Positions 20,664 through 33,470 of a stretch of 64,000 nt of DNA are shown piece by piece (positions within the stretch are counted from its first letter, which is position 1; each line of letters begins with the position of its first letter). The DNA is from Armigeres subalbatus (Eukaryota > Arthropoda > Insecta > Diptera > Culicidae), in the NCBI RefSeq assembly GCF_024139115.2, contig NC_085139.1, positions 104,881,935 through 104,945,934 on the forward strand. The letters are read 5' to 3'. The notes under the pieces were generated by a model, which worked only from the letters and a program-made list of their open reading frames with translations, was not told the origin of the DNA and did no database searches. The position numbers were made by a program, and so were the translations under genes.

Positions 20664-22765
20664 ATGAGAAGCCGCTTTCTCAACTGTTGTAGGCCGTTTG
20701 ATGGAAAAAGTGTTCAAAAGAGTTACGAAATCTCACCGAAAGCACCATAGATAAACTGAAAGCGACTGGTTATGCTCCAATGTCCACATTGAATACAAAT
20801 TTACGCATTTGCACGTCCTGCCGTCTAAACGTTGACAAAAGAGCAATCTGTATATCATCGGTTGAGCAGAGCGCAGGAAGTTCGAGAACGACAGCAACTG
20901 AGGAATTGCCAGATGTATCGACAACAACTGAGGAATTACCAGAAGTATTAAGTGCTGAGAGCCTTGCCACCGTACCATCAGCGAAATCTGTTTCAACAAA
21001 TCAATCGGAAGATGAGTGTATCCAAAAGGTCAACATCGAACGCTTTAACGAGGGCATAGCTGGGATAAAAGTGACTCCGATTAAATGGAGTAAGATGGAC
21101 TACGTTTATTACCCGGAGAAAAATACCGTGAAATAAACGAAGCTGTACGAAGAAACCTCTTCAAATTAGGACCTGATGATGTGGAAAATACAGACTACGA
21201 TGAGGTAATTATAAATATGAAGGAAAGGTTCTCGAATGCAGCCACGACAAGGAAAGAAAAATATTGATTTTGTCGATGCTGCCAAGTTCGTGGTCTATTC
21301 AGGATGCCATTGATGAGTTCAAAACCAATAGAAATACAGTAAAAGAGGCAAAACAATTGAAGAATAACTGTCTTTCAACCAAAAATACTAGGTCTAGTAC
21401 TGCATTAACAGATGAGACAAAAGAAATAGTAGTTCAATATTTTGAAGACGATGAAGTAAGTCGAGCTATGCCTGGTCAAAAGATTATGTATCAGTAAAAA
21501 GATGGAAAGCGTCAAGCAATCCAAAAACGATTAATGATGACGACTTTGAAAGAAGCGTACACACGCTTCAAGGAAATTCACGATAATATTAAAATAGGTT
21601 TTCCTCATTTGCAAGCCTTCGGCCAAGGCAATGTAAGCTTCTTTCCAATTCAGGAACACATAATGTGTGTGTGTGCACAACCCATGAGAATATTAATCTT
21701 ATTTTACATAGTTTGAAAAGAATCAATTTAACAAAGGATATTAAAATGTTAACTGGTAGTCTTTTGTGTGAAAATACAACATCAAATTGCTATCTACGAT
21801 CTTGTTCGGATTGTCCAGATTCTTCATCATTGGAAAATACTTTATTCGCTGAGTTTAAAGAAAAATATATTGATCAGTTATCATTTGAGCAATGGGTGAC
21901 CACGGATAGGTGTGACATAGAAACTATTGTAAAACCTGTAGATGAGTTTGTGTCATATTTTTGCTTGAAATTAGAAAGTTTAATCCTCACGACTTCATTA
22001 AAACAGAACAATCCAGCTTTTTAAAAATACGAAAAATACATTACAAAATGGTGAATTTTTAGTCATTTGTGATTTTTCTGAAAATTACAGCTTTGTATTG
22101 CAAGATGAAGTGCAGTCCCATCACTGGAACGTACAACAAGCTACAATTCATCCATTCGTTATTTATTTTAATGGAAGTACGCAAATTGAACACTTAAGTT
22201 TTATTATAATTTCCGAAGATTTAAGACACGATTCAGTATCCGTAAACTTGTTCATTGAAAAAATGATTAACTTTTTACGCGTTGATAAGCATAAAGAAGT
22301 CAAAAAGATATATTTCATGTCTGATGGAGCAGCGTCGCAGTACAAAAATCGTAAGAATTTTTCGAGCCTATGTCAATTTAAATCAATGTACGGAATTGAT
22401 GCAGAATGGCATTTTTGCTACATCACATGGCAAAGGTCCTTGTGATGCTATTGGAGGAACAATAAAGCGCATGGCCACAAGAGCAAGTTTAGCCAAAGAA
22501 CGTGAGCATCCAATTAAAACTGCGAAAGAACTTTTGATTGGGCAAATCGTAGAAAAGAAAAAGATTTAACCAAATTATCATTTTGGTTTACTACTACTGC
22601 AGAGTACGAAATAACGGCTTCAGAGCTCAGCGAGCAATTTAATAACGCGAAAACGATCCCAGGAACCCAAAATTTCACTGTTTCATTCCATTGTCGGAAA
22701 ATAAAATTAAAGCAAAACTATACTCAAACTGTGCTGATAATAATTCAAAAGTGTTCGATATTTAA
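20664..22765 (+). pseudogene. Transposase of the long-arm DNA transposon, frameshifted
   Basis: The start at 20664 gives a Cys-rich N terminus (NCCRPFDGK), later continued by RICTSCR at ~20805, probably a zinc-binding region. Downstream pieces in three frames read in the expected order: IKWSKMDYVYYPEK; a helix-turn-helix-like NRNTVKEAKQLK; MPGQK/DYVSVKRWK; GTHNVCVCTTHENI; LRHDSVSVNLF; SDGAASQYKNRKNF; FATSHGKGPCDAIGGTIKR; and a C-terminal KLYSNCADN ending at TAA 22763-22765. This matches a widespread family of metazoan transposase-like proteins that I know by its HGKGPCD...GG signature; I cannot name its superfamily with certainty. At least five frameshifts or stops (near 20740, 21135, 21250, 21490, 22030, 22430) make it inactive. 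The acidic residues of SDGA and KGPCD are candidate catalytic positions. Confidence 0.75.
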
Positions 22766-22964
22766 AAAATTTGAATAAAAATAAATAAAAATAAGTATTA
22801 ATAAACTGTTTTCATGATATCATAACCCATACCAAAATTCAAACCCAAAACTCTTAGAGTTTCTATAACAACATTGTGTAACTGCCACATTTAATTTAAT
22901 ACTTAGGATAATATTAATTCATTTCTATTTATTTATACATATAATATTTATACATATAATATAC

Positions 22965-23515
22965 ATAATATCGATGAATACATAAATATGGAATATCATA
23001 AAAACAACTTGTTTAACTCACGCAAGGCCCTTAACAATAAAATCAGCATCAAACTGCGATTCTTGAAAAAAAAATACACGGAATTTTTTTTTGTTTACTA
23101 TGTGTGAAAATTGTGAAATGTTTGAAATGTCATAACTTTCTTATCAGTTTACCATCACCAAATTTTTATGGTAGATAGCTAATATAATGGACCGTTTTCC
23201 CTAAAAAATTACGTTCGAAAAAGATAGGGTTTTGAGATATTTGAGTTTTTGTGACAAAATGATATTTTTAAAGGCAAAAAATTTTTTTTACTGTGCACAT
23301 TTTCTTAAGAATCACCATTTAGTTGTCTAACTTTGCTGAAAAATCATAACAATCGAACATTCCGTTTTTGCTGTGCAGCTTTTAATTATTTTTGAACCAT
23401 TTTCACATACACCCTTTTGAAAAGTTAGTCGTGACTCAATATGAAGATTTGATATCGAAAAATGACGATTTAGATGAAATTGAAAAACTGTGCAAAGTTT
23501 CAACTCAATAGAAAA
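22965..23515. repeat. Right long inverted arm of the DNA transposon
   Basis: Inverted copy of 19678-20215. Outside it come GTGAC-rich words and the CCTG terminus at 23685. Confidence 0.85.
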
Positions 23516-23685
23516 TCATGAATTAAAAATTTTCTTAAATTTTGATGCTGTTGCTTGGAATCGCTCATAGTCATAGTGATATTGGTCACTTTTTCTGTAA
23601 CTGAAAGTCACTATTTGGTCCCTTTTTTGTCATCTTTGGTCACTAAGGTCACTATTTTGAGCGGCATCGGTCGCTAACAGCCCTG

Positions 23686-23691
23686 CTGTGA
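23686..23691. repeat. Right 6-bp target duplication (CTGTGA)
   Basis: Copy of 7549-7554, immediately outside the terminal ...CGCTAACAGCCCTG. Confidence 0.65.
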
Positions 23692-25755
23692 ATAAAAAGC
23701 CCGTGTTTCGCGTGCTAGAGTGATTTTCATTCAGGATTTCACGGAGAGCGGACCAGGGCGTCCAGAAGCGGTCCCAACGACAACGGCTGTGATTCTGAGT
23801 TTTGAGTGATTCAAAAGGCGTACTGTTGAGTATCAAGAGAAAGTTGATTTTATTCGAACTTTCTGCATATGTATAAAAAATCATACTCCTTTGGCATCGG
23901 TAGCGGAATCATAGCGTCAATGTCGATCCGAGCATCGGCTGACAGCAGGTGGTCGATGGTCAGATGGTCAGCGTCTGCAACGATTTGGATGTCGTAGACA
24001 CAGAGGGAAATTTTTAGCGACTCTAAGTTTGGTTCTGTTTGGTTCTGTTAGTGATTGAAATTTTAATCGGTTCCGAAATTACTTCCATTCAAAATGCAAA
24101 ACACAATCGATTGGCAACGGCACAAAGTTACCGAAGGTAGTAGAATCCCAAGCATGTGTCGAAGGATGTGATGCAATAAATTTCATCGCATTATAATTGA
24201 AGAAAATTCTATGGTGTCAGTATTGTCTTTTCTTGCCTATTCTCCTGCCGTTAAGGTATATTTATTGATTAGTAGCACACCGACAGAGATGTGCTCAGCA
24301 TTACTTCCGACGGACCAGCACGACAAACGACCCTTGTAACAGTTGGTCACAAATTTGTCACTTTGTGGCTCCTCCACAACTTTCCTTCTCAAACGTCACC
24401 CTGCCAGTGAGAACCTAATTCCATGGTCCACCATATTAATTCAAACTGACAGCCTCACTGGTGGCTGCATCCGTAGTTGTCAGAAAAAAAGACGCAGAGC
24501 CGTCCATTTAGGGTAAGAATGTATAATGAGCCCCAGCTGGCCAGAACGCCTCCCTTTGATTTCTAGAAAACTATAACTAAGAAAGGTAAAAATTAGGTGG
24601 TACCTTCAAATATTTATAAAACCATCATACTATGTGAATGTGAAAATATTTTGTATTACATAATGAAAATAATAGCAACATACAAAAAGATACAGTTTTG
24701 ATGTAACTTTCGATGTTTGTTTGCTCAACATTCTGTAGCGACTCTAGCATACTGTCCGCAAAACTTGCACTGGAACACTCAGTTCGGCAACAAAATAACT
24801 TTTCTCAGTGATTAATATGACATAAAATTGCTTCCATCTACAAAAATGTATCGATTTTCAAAAACATGTTTCACTGGTCAAATCTCCCCAGTTTAGGCAG
24901 GGTGATATGCACTTACCAACTGGACACAAGCGCAGCGAGCCTGCAGCAGTTGCTTCCAAATTGTATGGAAAATATTGAAATTTAATTCATACCTGCTTGA
25001 ATGGACCTATGTTGGTTTTAATGTCAAGCGCATGAGAATTTGTAGCCTTTTTATTATGGGATCGATAAAATACTAATGAAGGGCTATGAAACGTTTTTGG
25101 TTGAGGTGGGGCGTATTGCCCAGGCACTTTTTAAAATTCATTTTTCTACGACTTTTCAAAAAAGCTTTATTACGGGTTATCTGTAATATTTTTATATGAT
25201 TGCTCACGGGCAATGCATTTGCGACTTCTTGGACTACCAAATAACACAAAGTTTGTATAAATTTCGTTGAAAAGTAAAAAGTTATCAAGGAGTTGCCTTA
25301 GGGGGGGCATATTATACTTTGAATAAATATTGCATTCGTGCAGCGGTATGGGTTACGGCAACGTTAAACTTTAAGCCGAAGGATTGACTAGTTGTCAAAT
25401 TTCGTGTTGGAGGTTTTTTTCCATCTACCGAATATAAATAATCACGATTTTTGGAGCGAGCTTTCTTTCTGTCCGCAGCTACTGATGGTGAAAGTGCGCG
25501 TCTTGACTCGAGTCGAGTCAAGTACGAGACACTGAAGACGACCTTACTGTTGAGGTCGAAAAACGTATTTGTCAAGGTACAATTAACCCTTTGTTTGTGC
25601 TTTGAGGTCAATATGACCCCAGGCCACTTTGAGTGGCTGCCATTCTTTTAGTTTTCAACCGATTCTCCTAATTTTTGCTAGTTTGGTAAAACTCGCCGAG
25701 ATCTGTCTCCTAGGTGCAAAAAATCTTGAACATAGACGCTACAGTTTACTTTTTT
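23692..25755. other. 2 kb without a recognisable gene
   Basis: AT-rich. The part at 23860-24120 shares scattered blocks (GTCGATCCGAGC; TTAGTGATTGAAA) with 29580-29750, so it is probably a diverged copy of the same unnamed repeat. No coding region was recognised. Confidence 0.4.
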
Positions 25756-27230
25756 CAAAAAACTTACGTTGTAAGTGCTCTGGGGTCAAATTGACCCCAA
25801 ATTGAAACTGCTATAACTTTTTTAATGTTTGACCAATAATGGATTTTTGGGGCTGTTTCGAAAGTTAATTTAATCATCTTTCATCGTTACCAAAGATTGA
25901 CTATAGGTGGATGGGAACATCGCGGGGAGGGGTTTTCGTAAAAAACGGTACAAAAACCGTGATTTTTCATGCTTATTTTACTTATATCTGAATATCCTAC
26001 CCATTTTGAACTGCACCTTTTCAAAAAGGTTAGGCAGGAAGGCGTGTGCTTTGACATGAGGCATTGATTAATTTAGAGCTTGATCGCTAGGTGGTGGTAT
26101 ATTTGAATTCTTTATTTTAGACTACTCAAGTAATTCCGATATATGGAATTTTCCTCATTGTAAATATTCTTATCGCACAAATTTGAAATTTTTAAAGATG
26201 ACGTCTTTAACAAAGTTCGTCTGGTAGGAATGGACTGTCATGGGACGGAATAAATAATTAGGAAATTTACAAATAGGCGGCGCTAGTGTACTTGCAAGTT
26301 TCTTGCATGTTTGTAATATTGCTTTAGCTTGAGATCCCTCATACCTACACCCAAGTTGTATTCGGCAACATTGTTCAGGATGTCCAGGACTACAAAACGG
26401 TGCTCAATATAATGAGCACTTCTTCCAAGATGCGGCGCTAGTGAGCTGTTATATTTGAGTATATTGTTCCATGTGAGATCTGATGTATTTTGGTTTGTAG
26501 CATTTTTGACAAACATGAATGTTGTGGTAGAGTCCATCAAAAGTTTTCTTTGTATTCAACATTCCAGCGATGCTGGAATAATATAATGTGTTCACAGAAT
26601 ATGTTTTAGGTCATCCAAGAAAACCCTGGAATTAAGGCCTTTGGGTCTACATGCATACCAAAGATCTACATGTAACCAAAGATCAGCCAATTTTCCGCCT
26701 ATTAGTAAAATTCCCAATTATTACCTCCGTCACAAGACAGTCCATTCCCACTAGACGACCTTTGATCAAGACGTCATTTTAACGAATTTTAAATTGTGCG
26801 ATAAGAATATTTACACTGAGGAGAATTCTATATATCGGAATATCTTGAGTAGTCTAAAATAATGAATTCAAATATACCACCACCTGTCGGCCAATTTCTA
26901 AACTTATCAACGCCTCATGCCGAAGCACACGCCTTCCTGCATAACATTTTTTTAAAAATGTGCAGTTCAAAATGGGTATGATTTTCGAATATAACTAAAA
27001 TATTCATGAAAAATCACTGTTTTTGTACCCTTGTTCACCAAAACCCCTCCCAGCGATGTACCCGCCCACGAATCTTCAATTCGTCAATTTTTGATAATGA
27101 TCTGAAAGATGATTAAATTATCTTTCGAAACAGCCCCAAAAATCCAAAACCGGCCGGATATTAAAAAAGTTATAGCAATTTCAATTTGGGGTCAATATGA
27201 CCCCAGAGCACAGACAACGTAAGTTTTTTT
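25756..27230. mobile_element. Large foldback element
   Basis: Arms of ~525 bp (25756-26281 and 26694-27230) are inverted copies at roughly 85% by eye. The outer ends read ACTTACGTTG...GTGCTCTGGGGTCA and its complement. The loop (26282-26693) holds a minus-strand 85-codon frame without recognisable domains. A related GGTCAATATGACCCC motif sits just outside at 25608-25622, so the true left end may be further left. No target duplication was identified. Confidence 0.75.
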
Positions 27231-27985
27231 GAGCACAGGCAGAAGGTTGAGTGGTGGAATTAAATGGGATTGTACAAAACAAACTCTTCTTATGACAAGC
27301 TTATTTGAAGACTCACTTCCATGTATGATATACACTTTTAACTACATATTTTGCGATTTTCGTACCTTAAACGAGGGATCCAGAGCTTAAGCTATCTTGT
27401 CCGCTGTAAGAACATAAGTTCTACCTTGATCGTGTCCACTTTGGTTGCTGAAACTCAGAACTCGAAAGTGACAACTGAGTGGCGAAGGAGTGTTGCAAGG
27501 GGTTGTGACGCTGCAACTCAAAATAAGCGACCCCGTGCTCAAGGTTCCCAAACCACAATTTTCCAATTGAGCAGCCAGGGGTTTACCCCCTTTGTAAGGC
27601 CACCATCCTCAGAGTCATTGTTCAGCCGATTACATTCACCGGTACGCGATTAACATCACTTCAAATGGCTTCATGCCAACAGAATTAAACGGCCCTTTTT
27701 TGCTAGAAGAAAGAATGTGTTCGGAGGTGTAGTACGTTTTCTCATATACCATCATATATTGTTTGAGTGGAGTTCTCAAAATCCTGCACTCGTCAATTCA
27801 ACTCAGAATCTTGCAAGAAAATTAAACTTTTCACGGACCCCAGCCAAACCGATGAAGACGCCACCATGATGAAATATTCCGTCTGCGAACACTTTTATTG
27901 CAGCGTATCTCTCCGACAAACTGAGCATTTTAAATCACTAACAGCAACAAAATCAAAGTCAGGAATTTGTAAGAAAATGTTATTT
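27231..27985. other. No recognisable gene
   Basis: Mixed spacer. Open frames of 100-111 codons at 27351-27653 and 27767-28102 lack recognisable domains, and the second runs into a dispersed repeat. Confidence 0.4.
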
Positions 27986-28146
27986 TCAAAAACGACAGCC
28001 AACTATTATATTCGGAAGAAAGTAAAAGGGCTGTACTGTAACTTTAGCAAATTCATGGCATACAGTGAAATTTTCTTTGTGACTGAAATCAATACTTTGT
28101 GACTGAAATTTGATGGCGTCAGTATCAGTCCGAGCGACGGTCATCG
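27986..28146 (+). repeat. Direct repeat, copy 1
   Basis: About 150 bp sharing AACGACAGCCAACTATTATA, AAAAGGGCTGTACTG and TTTGATGGCGTCAGTATC with 29469-29620. Copy 1 has a small internal duplication (TTTGTGACTGAAAT twice). Confidence 0.85.
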
Positions 28147-29090
28147 ACAAGTCCTCGTCAAGGCTGGGGCAGGCGTAGGCACCGCGTCGGCAAGTCCCTC
28201 TCTGTGGTTAGCGAATAGGTCCTATCGCAGAGAGATCAATTTGGGGTGCACGCGGCATAATCATTCTTGATACCAGCCGTGCAGAGGGAAGCAGGTGCGA
28301 AGTCGACCCTTCCCACCTTCCGAGGACATAGGGCATGATAGGCCACCTGGAAAGCCGGCAATGCGCTGGCACGATACCATGGTGTTCTTTTAAAAAAGCG
28401 AGTCACGATGTTCGGTGCTGCAAGGACACGCAGCTAACCTCGAGGGTGCGTTGTGCACTGGCCCCCCTTTGAAGCATTACTTTCTGGTTGTACCGAAGGG
28501 ACTATAGGCTTGGCGGCAATGGAAACGTTTTAGCGGGTCGGGGATGTAGTCCTGCCTCCCTCCCTCCCTCGTTTGCTGTTGGAGGTGGTCCCTAACTCCG
28601 CACTTCCTGGACAACCCAGGATGTCTGTTGAGCAGATTCCCCCTCCATTGCTTAGGAAGAAAAAAAAAGAGCATGTAGGGTGTGTTAGAGGGTGCGATAG
28701 AGCGAGCACCCAAGTAAGACTCGCGTGGGACGGGTCCCTGTGTGAGCGAGAATGAGCGAGTACGTTAAGTACTGCCATCCCCTAGAAGTAGTACTGGGAG
28801 GTAGTTCCTGGGGGAAACGATGACCCAAGGGAGTTTAGTCGGTATTACCGGTACGCTCGAGTCCGACACTCCAGCACACTTCCGTGTGGTAGTTTGGCAA
28901 CTACAATGCAGGCGTGCTGGGTTAGTGTGTAAATGCATTCTCCCTTGTAAAAAAAAAGAGAACCCGAAAGAGGTTATTGGCTTCGTGGAAGGCCGCGTAC
29001 AATATTACTTTTTGCAGTTGAAGAGGACCTGAGGGCACTCAAGAAGCGATTGGCCCAGGATCGAGTAAAGTGGAGAAGGTTACTCCATTC
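28147..29090 (+). mobile_element. GC-richer fragment, probably non-LTR untranslated sequence
   Basis: The block stands out by composition and contains CTAGAAGTAGTACTGGGAGG and GTCCGACACTCCAGCACAC. It resembles, from general experience only, the untranslated leaders of mosquito non-LTR elements. No open frame has a recognisable domain. It lies between the two direct repeats. Confidence 0.35.
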
Positions 29091-29290
29091 GGCGTAGTTT
29101 TATCGAAAAGCCCATCAAGTATCAAATCATATCTTTTGATTAGTATAGCCATGATGGGATGCTAACGGTTTATCCAGATGTAGATGACTGCCAACGGTAT
29201 AAACTCCAGAACAATTTGGAGTGCCTGAAACATTTGCGCAGGGCAAAACTTTCCTTCCAGTTTCACAGTAGCTGGGCAACCAGTGGAGAA

Positions 29291-29468
29291 TGTTGAAAGC
29301 TTCTAATATCTTGGTAGCCAAATGGCGTCAGACGACGGTACCAAGATCGACATAAGCGCACGGATCAAGAAAGCAAGGGCTGCCTTTGCGAGTTTAAGAA
29401 ATATCTGGAAAAACAGGCAGATAAGTGAAAGCACCAAAATACGAATTTTCAACTCTAACGTGAAATCT
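29291..29468 (+). pseudogene. Non-LTR reverse transcriptase fragment (C-terminal)
   Basis: The frame reads VESF-stop-YLGSQMASDDGTKIDISARI...KARAAFASLRNIWKNR...TKIRIFNSNVKS. This is the conserved stretch after the reverse transcriptase domain of CR1/RTE-like elements. It has one stop and is cut off abruptly at 29468 by the second direct-repeat copy. Inactive. Confidence 0.75.
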
Positions 29469-29620
29469 TCGAAAACGACAGCCAACTATTATATTCGGAA
29501 GAAAGTAAAAGGGCTGTACTGCTACTGTAGCAAATTCATGGCATACAGTGAAATTTTCTCGAAATACTTTGTGACTGAAATTTGATGGCGTCAGTATCGA
29601 TCCGAGCGGCGGCCGTCGGT
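29469..29620 (+). repeat. Direct repeat, copy 2
   Basis: Partner of 27986-28146. It joins the reverse transcriptase fragment directly at its left end. Confidence 0.85.
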
Positions 29621-32600
29621 AAGTGGATGACAAGAATTAAATATGATTGCGTCGAAAAGTGAAATTTGCCCGCAAGATTCTGACTTTGGTTTTGTTGCCA
29701 TTAGTGATTGGAAATGCGTATTATTGAAAATAAATTGGACTATTGAAAATAATTGGTTGGTAACAGGATTTTATACATGAGAGAGTTGATCCGAGATGAA
29801 TTCTTTTCCAAATACAAAACAAAATCGCTTGTCGATGGTAAAGTCTGTAGCTTTTCAGAACCTAATATTTACATGACGCTACAATTATCATTCAACCAAA
29901 AGGTTTTTCGTAGTTTACGTCGGGCGGTCCTGTCTTGTATACAACCCTTCTGATTTTTTGTGTGCATAAAAGATACAAGCGCATATCAAACCCTCTAATA
30001 TACAGGTATATGCGTCACTTTTGAGTTGATCAAGAGGTACCAGGGGTGTCCGGCGAACCAGAAGCAATCGTTACCCAATGGGCAGCATGCTTATGATGAC
30101 GCAGTCAAAGGCAGATGGACCCACGAAAAGACTCCAAATGCGTCCAGTTAGATCAACAGGACGACGTTAAGTAAATTTCTTCCTGACACAGGTGTTGTCT
30201 GAACATGGATGTTTCAAAACATATTTGAAAAAATTCAAGTTTAGGGTCTCCGGACTGTCGGGATAACATAGGCGTCGAATGATATTTGGTAACATCATTA
30301 TTTATGAATTAAATTTGGGCAGCTTATGTGCAACGAACGAAGAAATATTTCTTTTGCATTTCTTCCACGAAACTTTTCCTTCGATTTTTGCACAATAGAT
30401 CCATATGTTGTATTCATATATTAGATTTGTCATTTCAAAATACATCTTCGACTATTGGGTCATCCTCAGCACTATATAAAGAATGATATCTGATTGAGTT
30501 TCTCGGATTCAACCCACATTTCGTCAGCAACAGTCGCAGTCGGTCTGACTGTAATGGCCAATGTGTAAATGCAGACAGACAAACATACTGCAGAAGCAAC
30601 AATTATCGCGAGCGCAACGGAAGAAAAGTTGAATGCAGTCCTTCTCTGTCATAGACAGCAGGTTCATTTATGCACAGTTCCAAATAAAGTATATCCGTCC
30701 CCGACCTTGATTACCCAATTAAACGGTTTGGTTATGTGTTAATTACTAGAATTTTTCAAACACTAACCTTAAAGTAAAAATCAAATATATCGGCTAAGTA
30801 ACAAAGCTCGAGGTTGGCAATAGGTATGTTGTCCAAATGGATCTTCTCCGTATGTACACAGAGAACATGATTTCCACTTATTCATCCGAACATTGCCTCT
30901 TCATCCAGACATGAGGGTGGAATTCAATAGAGATCTGCTGGGCGTATTGTATAGGTTCGCATACGACATGTGTGTGACATTGTCTGACGGTCTGGGATTA
31001 GACATGTGGCCATCTAATAATTTTCAACAGCAAACGTATATAACAGCAGTTTATAATAGGATAATACGATGAGAGTATTGCGAATTATTCCAACGTCTGT
31101 TAAATCGAATTCAACATTTGAAAATGTCGCATTGTAATCTTAGTTTATCACTTACTAGCAGTGGATCCTAGAATAGCACTTACTAGAATATTATATTGTT
31201 ATTTAATAGGTTTAATTTTATGACAAGTAAGTAATTATTTGAAATATTTAAGTTGCTTTGAAAACATAACGCGACCATGATTGTAGTTACATTAGTGGAA
31301 GAGAGAGTAAAAAATCCCTTACAAATGTTTATCTTAATAAACTTCATTGATTTACCAGATTCCACCAAATGTATGTATGTAATAGTTTCAAATAATCACC
31401 GACACCATCTCACTCCGTTGGTTTTCTCATAGTTTACGATTTGTCAAACAAGTTTCCGACTTTCTGTCGCCCCTCCACTGATCGTCAGATATTAATTAAT
31501 CCACCACCATCTAGTCTTTTACAACCCATGACTGCACAGTGCTTGCTGTTGCTATATTGTTATTACTTATTATTATTATGACCGCGAATCGTTTGATAAT
31601 AGTCTTGCACGCTCGCTCCTCAATTCCACTGCGCACGCAGTTAATAATATTCGGTTGAGTTGGGTCCGGGGAAACACAGCAAACTGTGTGCCGAATCCAG
31701 ACGGTTTATGTTCGAAGCGAAATGCGTACGCCGATTAATAAATATACTGTCTCGGTTATTGTAGCTGTCTGACTCTGGCGGACAGCAACAACGATGCTGC
31801 ATGGTAATTAATCTACGTTAAAGGGTTCTGTGCGTGGAGCACGGCCTGGGCGCTGGTTACTGTGCCTCCAATATTTATGCCTATATCTATCTGAGAAAAC
31901 TGATTCGTTTGCATGGCGTGAAACAATAAAACAGTGAACCAGTTTGGAACTACGAGGGCTCCATTCCATTCAGTTGTAAGTAGATATGATGTAAAAATGT
32001 TGTCAATGCAATTTGTAGAAACAGATTTTGTATTATGGGAAATGATACAGTTCTCATCTAACACTCCCTTATTTATGAACTAATCAGACAAAACTCTCGT
32101 TGATGAAAAATGAAAAAAAAAATCATTATTCTTTTTTGCAATTTGATCATCACGGGATATGCTCTCTTATAGTCGGTTGTGGTTTCAAGACTGTTTAGAA
32201 GGTGGAAGGTAAAAGACCTATACCAGTTTTATTGGTAAACGCTTTACTAAGCCGCGTATATTTGACCCTATTTCAATTATGGACATATTTAGACGTTCAG
32301 TGGTCATTGGTAGGAAAGTTGAAGAAATTGTGCAAAAACATGCATACCAGAAATAATGGCTTCGCTTGTCAAGAGGCTACTTAGTGGTATCATTATGGCT
32401 GTATAATGCTAACTCTTATTGTTTGTGCTTTCGATGATGACTTTCGATTTCAGTCCTAAGTAGCCACTCAATTTACTTGCACAATGTCGACCACCGTTGG
32501 GGTGAATAAGGGTGAGATAGATGTCATGAAGAATGGACAATTTGAGTGTTGAAATGGAAGTGCGTTAAAGAAATTAAAATGAATGAAATAGATTTTTAAT

Positions 32601-33470
32601 CAAAGAAAATGTAAAAACTGAATTTAATCAAAACAGTATCGTGATACTGTGATTCGTCGACTTTTGATCATTTGTCCGTCTTACGCTTACCTCCCCTATT
32701 CCTGGCGTACTCAGGTCGATAGTATGCATTGCTCAATTACTCAATGCAAACGTTGATCGTTGTTATCCCTCGGTAGCTGACCAAAACAAGATTAGTGAAA
32801 TTTTACACACAATTACGGCACACGCGGATGCGTTCGCTGGCCAATAATGGCCAGTCTTCACTGCCATTTCGCGAACCCCCCTTTTGTTCGCCCATCGAGG
32901 GAAGTGTGTTTTACGTCGGTACGTGCGTGTAGCACTCGACTCGTGTAAGAAGTGATTATCCAGCCTAGCCTCTCTAAAACCCGACTGAAGTAACCGTTTG
33001 ATCACGACGACGGTGAAACGACCCCGGTTGCACCGATTTCACTTTCATCGCGCGTAACTAATCAGCCAGCCTTAGCGAAACAGGAAGGCGATGTACCGAC
33101 TGCCGAGCCTCCGAGGGTAGACCCTGAGTAAATCTTTGTTTGTCTGTTTTGCCGTCCATCGAATGGAGATGGGAGTTGTCTTACACTTCCAGTTGATTTA
33201 CTAGTTTATCGGTGACGGACGGTGGCGATGGTGTAATTTCCGCTGCAAGACATCATCACATCATTATCGTCGGCATATGTAATGTGAGCTGATATATTGG
33301 GATGGCCAACGACGATCGATGTTGTCATCTCAGTCTTTGACTTTAGTAATAGTTCTACGTTAACTCGATTTTCGTTAACCTTTTTTTCCAATACATATAA
33401 CTGTTTCGGTGTGCTTGGATTCTCCGGCGTTTATGGAAACAACAATTTAGCTAATTTTCTGGACTGTTGT
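29621..33470. other. 3.8 kb without a recognisable gene
   Basis: AT-rich, mostly non-repetitive to the eye. All open frames are below ~85 codons and lack recognisable domains. The part at 31560-31810 is less AT-rich. It may be intron or intergenic DNA. Confidence 0.45.

Larger units (their letters stand above)
7555..23685. mobile_element. Host DNA transposon with nested insertions
   Basis: The left terminus CAGGCCTGGTAGCG and the inverted right terminus (reads CAGGGCTGTTAGCG from the right) match at 12 of 14 positions. Both are followed by clusters of GTGAC/GTCAC words. The flanks are a perfect 6-bp duplication, CTGTGA, at 7549-7554 and 23686-23691. The internal ~0.5-kb inverted arms (19678-20215 and 22965-23515) bracket a broken transposase. 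A BEL/Pao element interrupts the left arm at 7739, and the vigilin segment plus two MITEs also lie inside. I could not locate precisely where the left arm resumes; similarity returns by about 19678. The superfamily is uncertain: the CAGG ends recall hAT, but a 6-bp duplication is not the hAT norm. Confidence 0.6.

Noticed and set aside
26283..26540. 85-codon frame in the loop of the foldback element as a transposase
   Set aside because: No domain, no catalytic pattern, and stop codons on both sides; likely chance.
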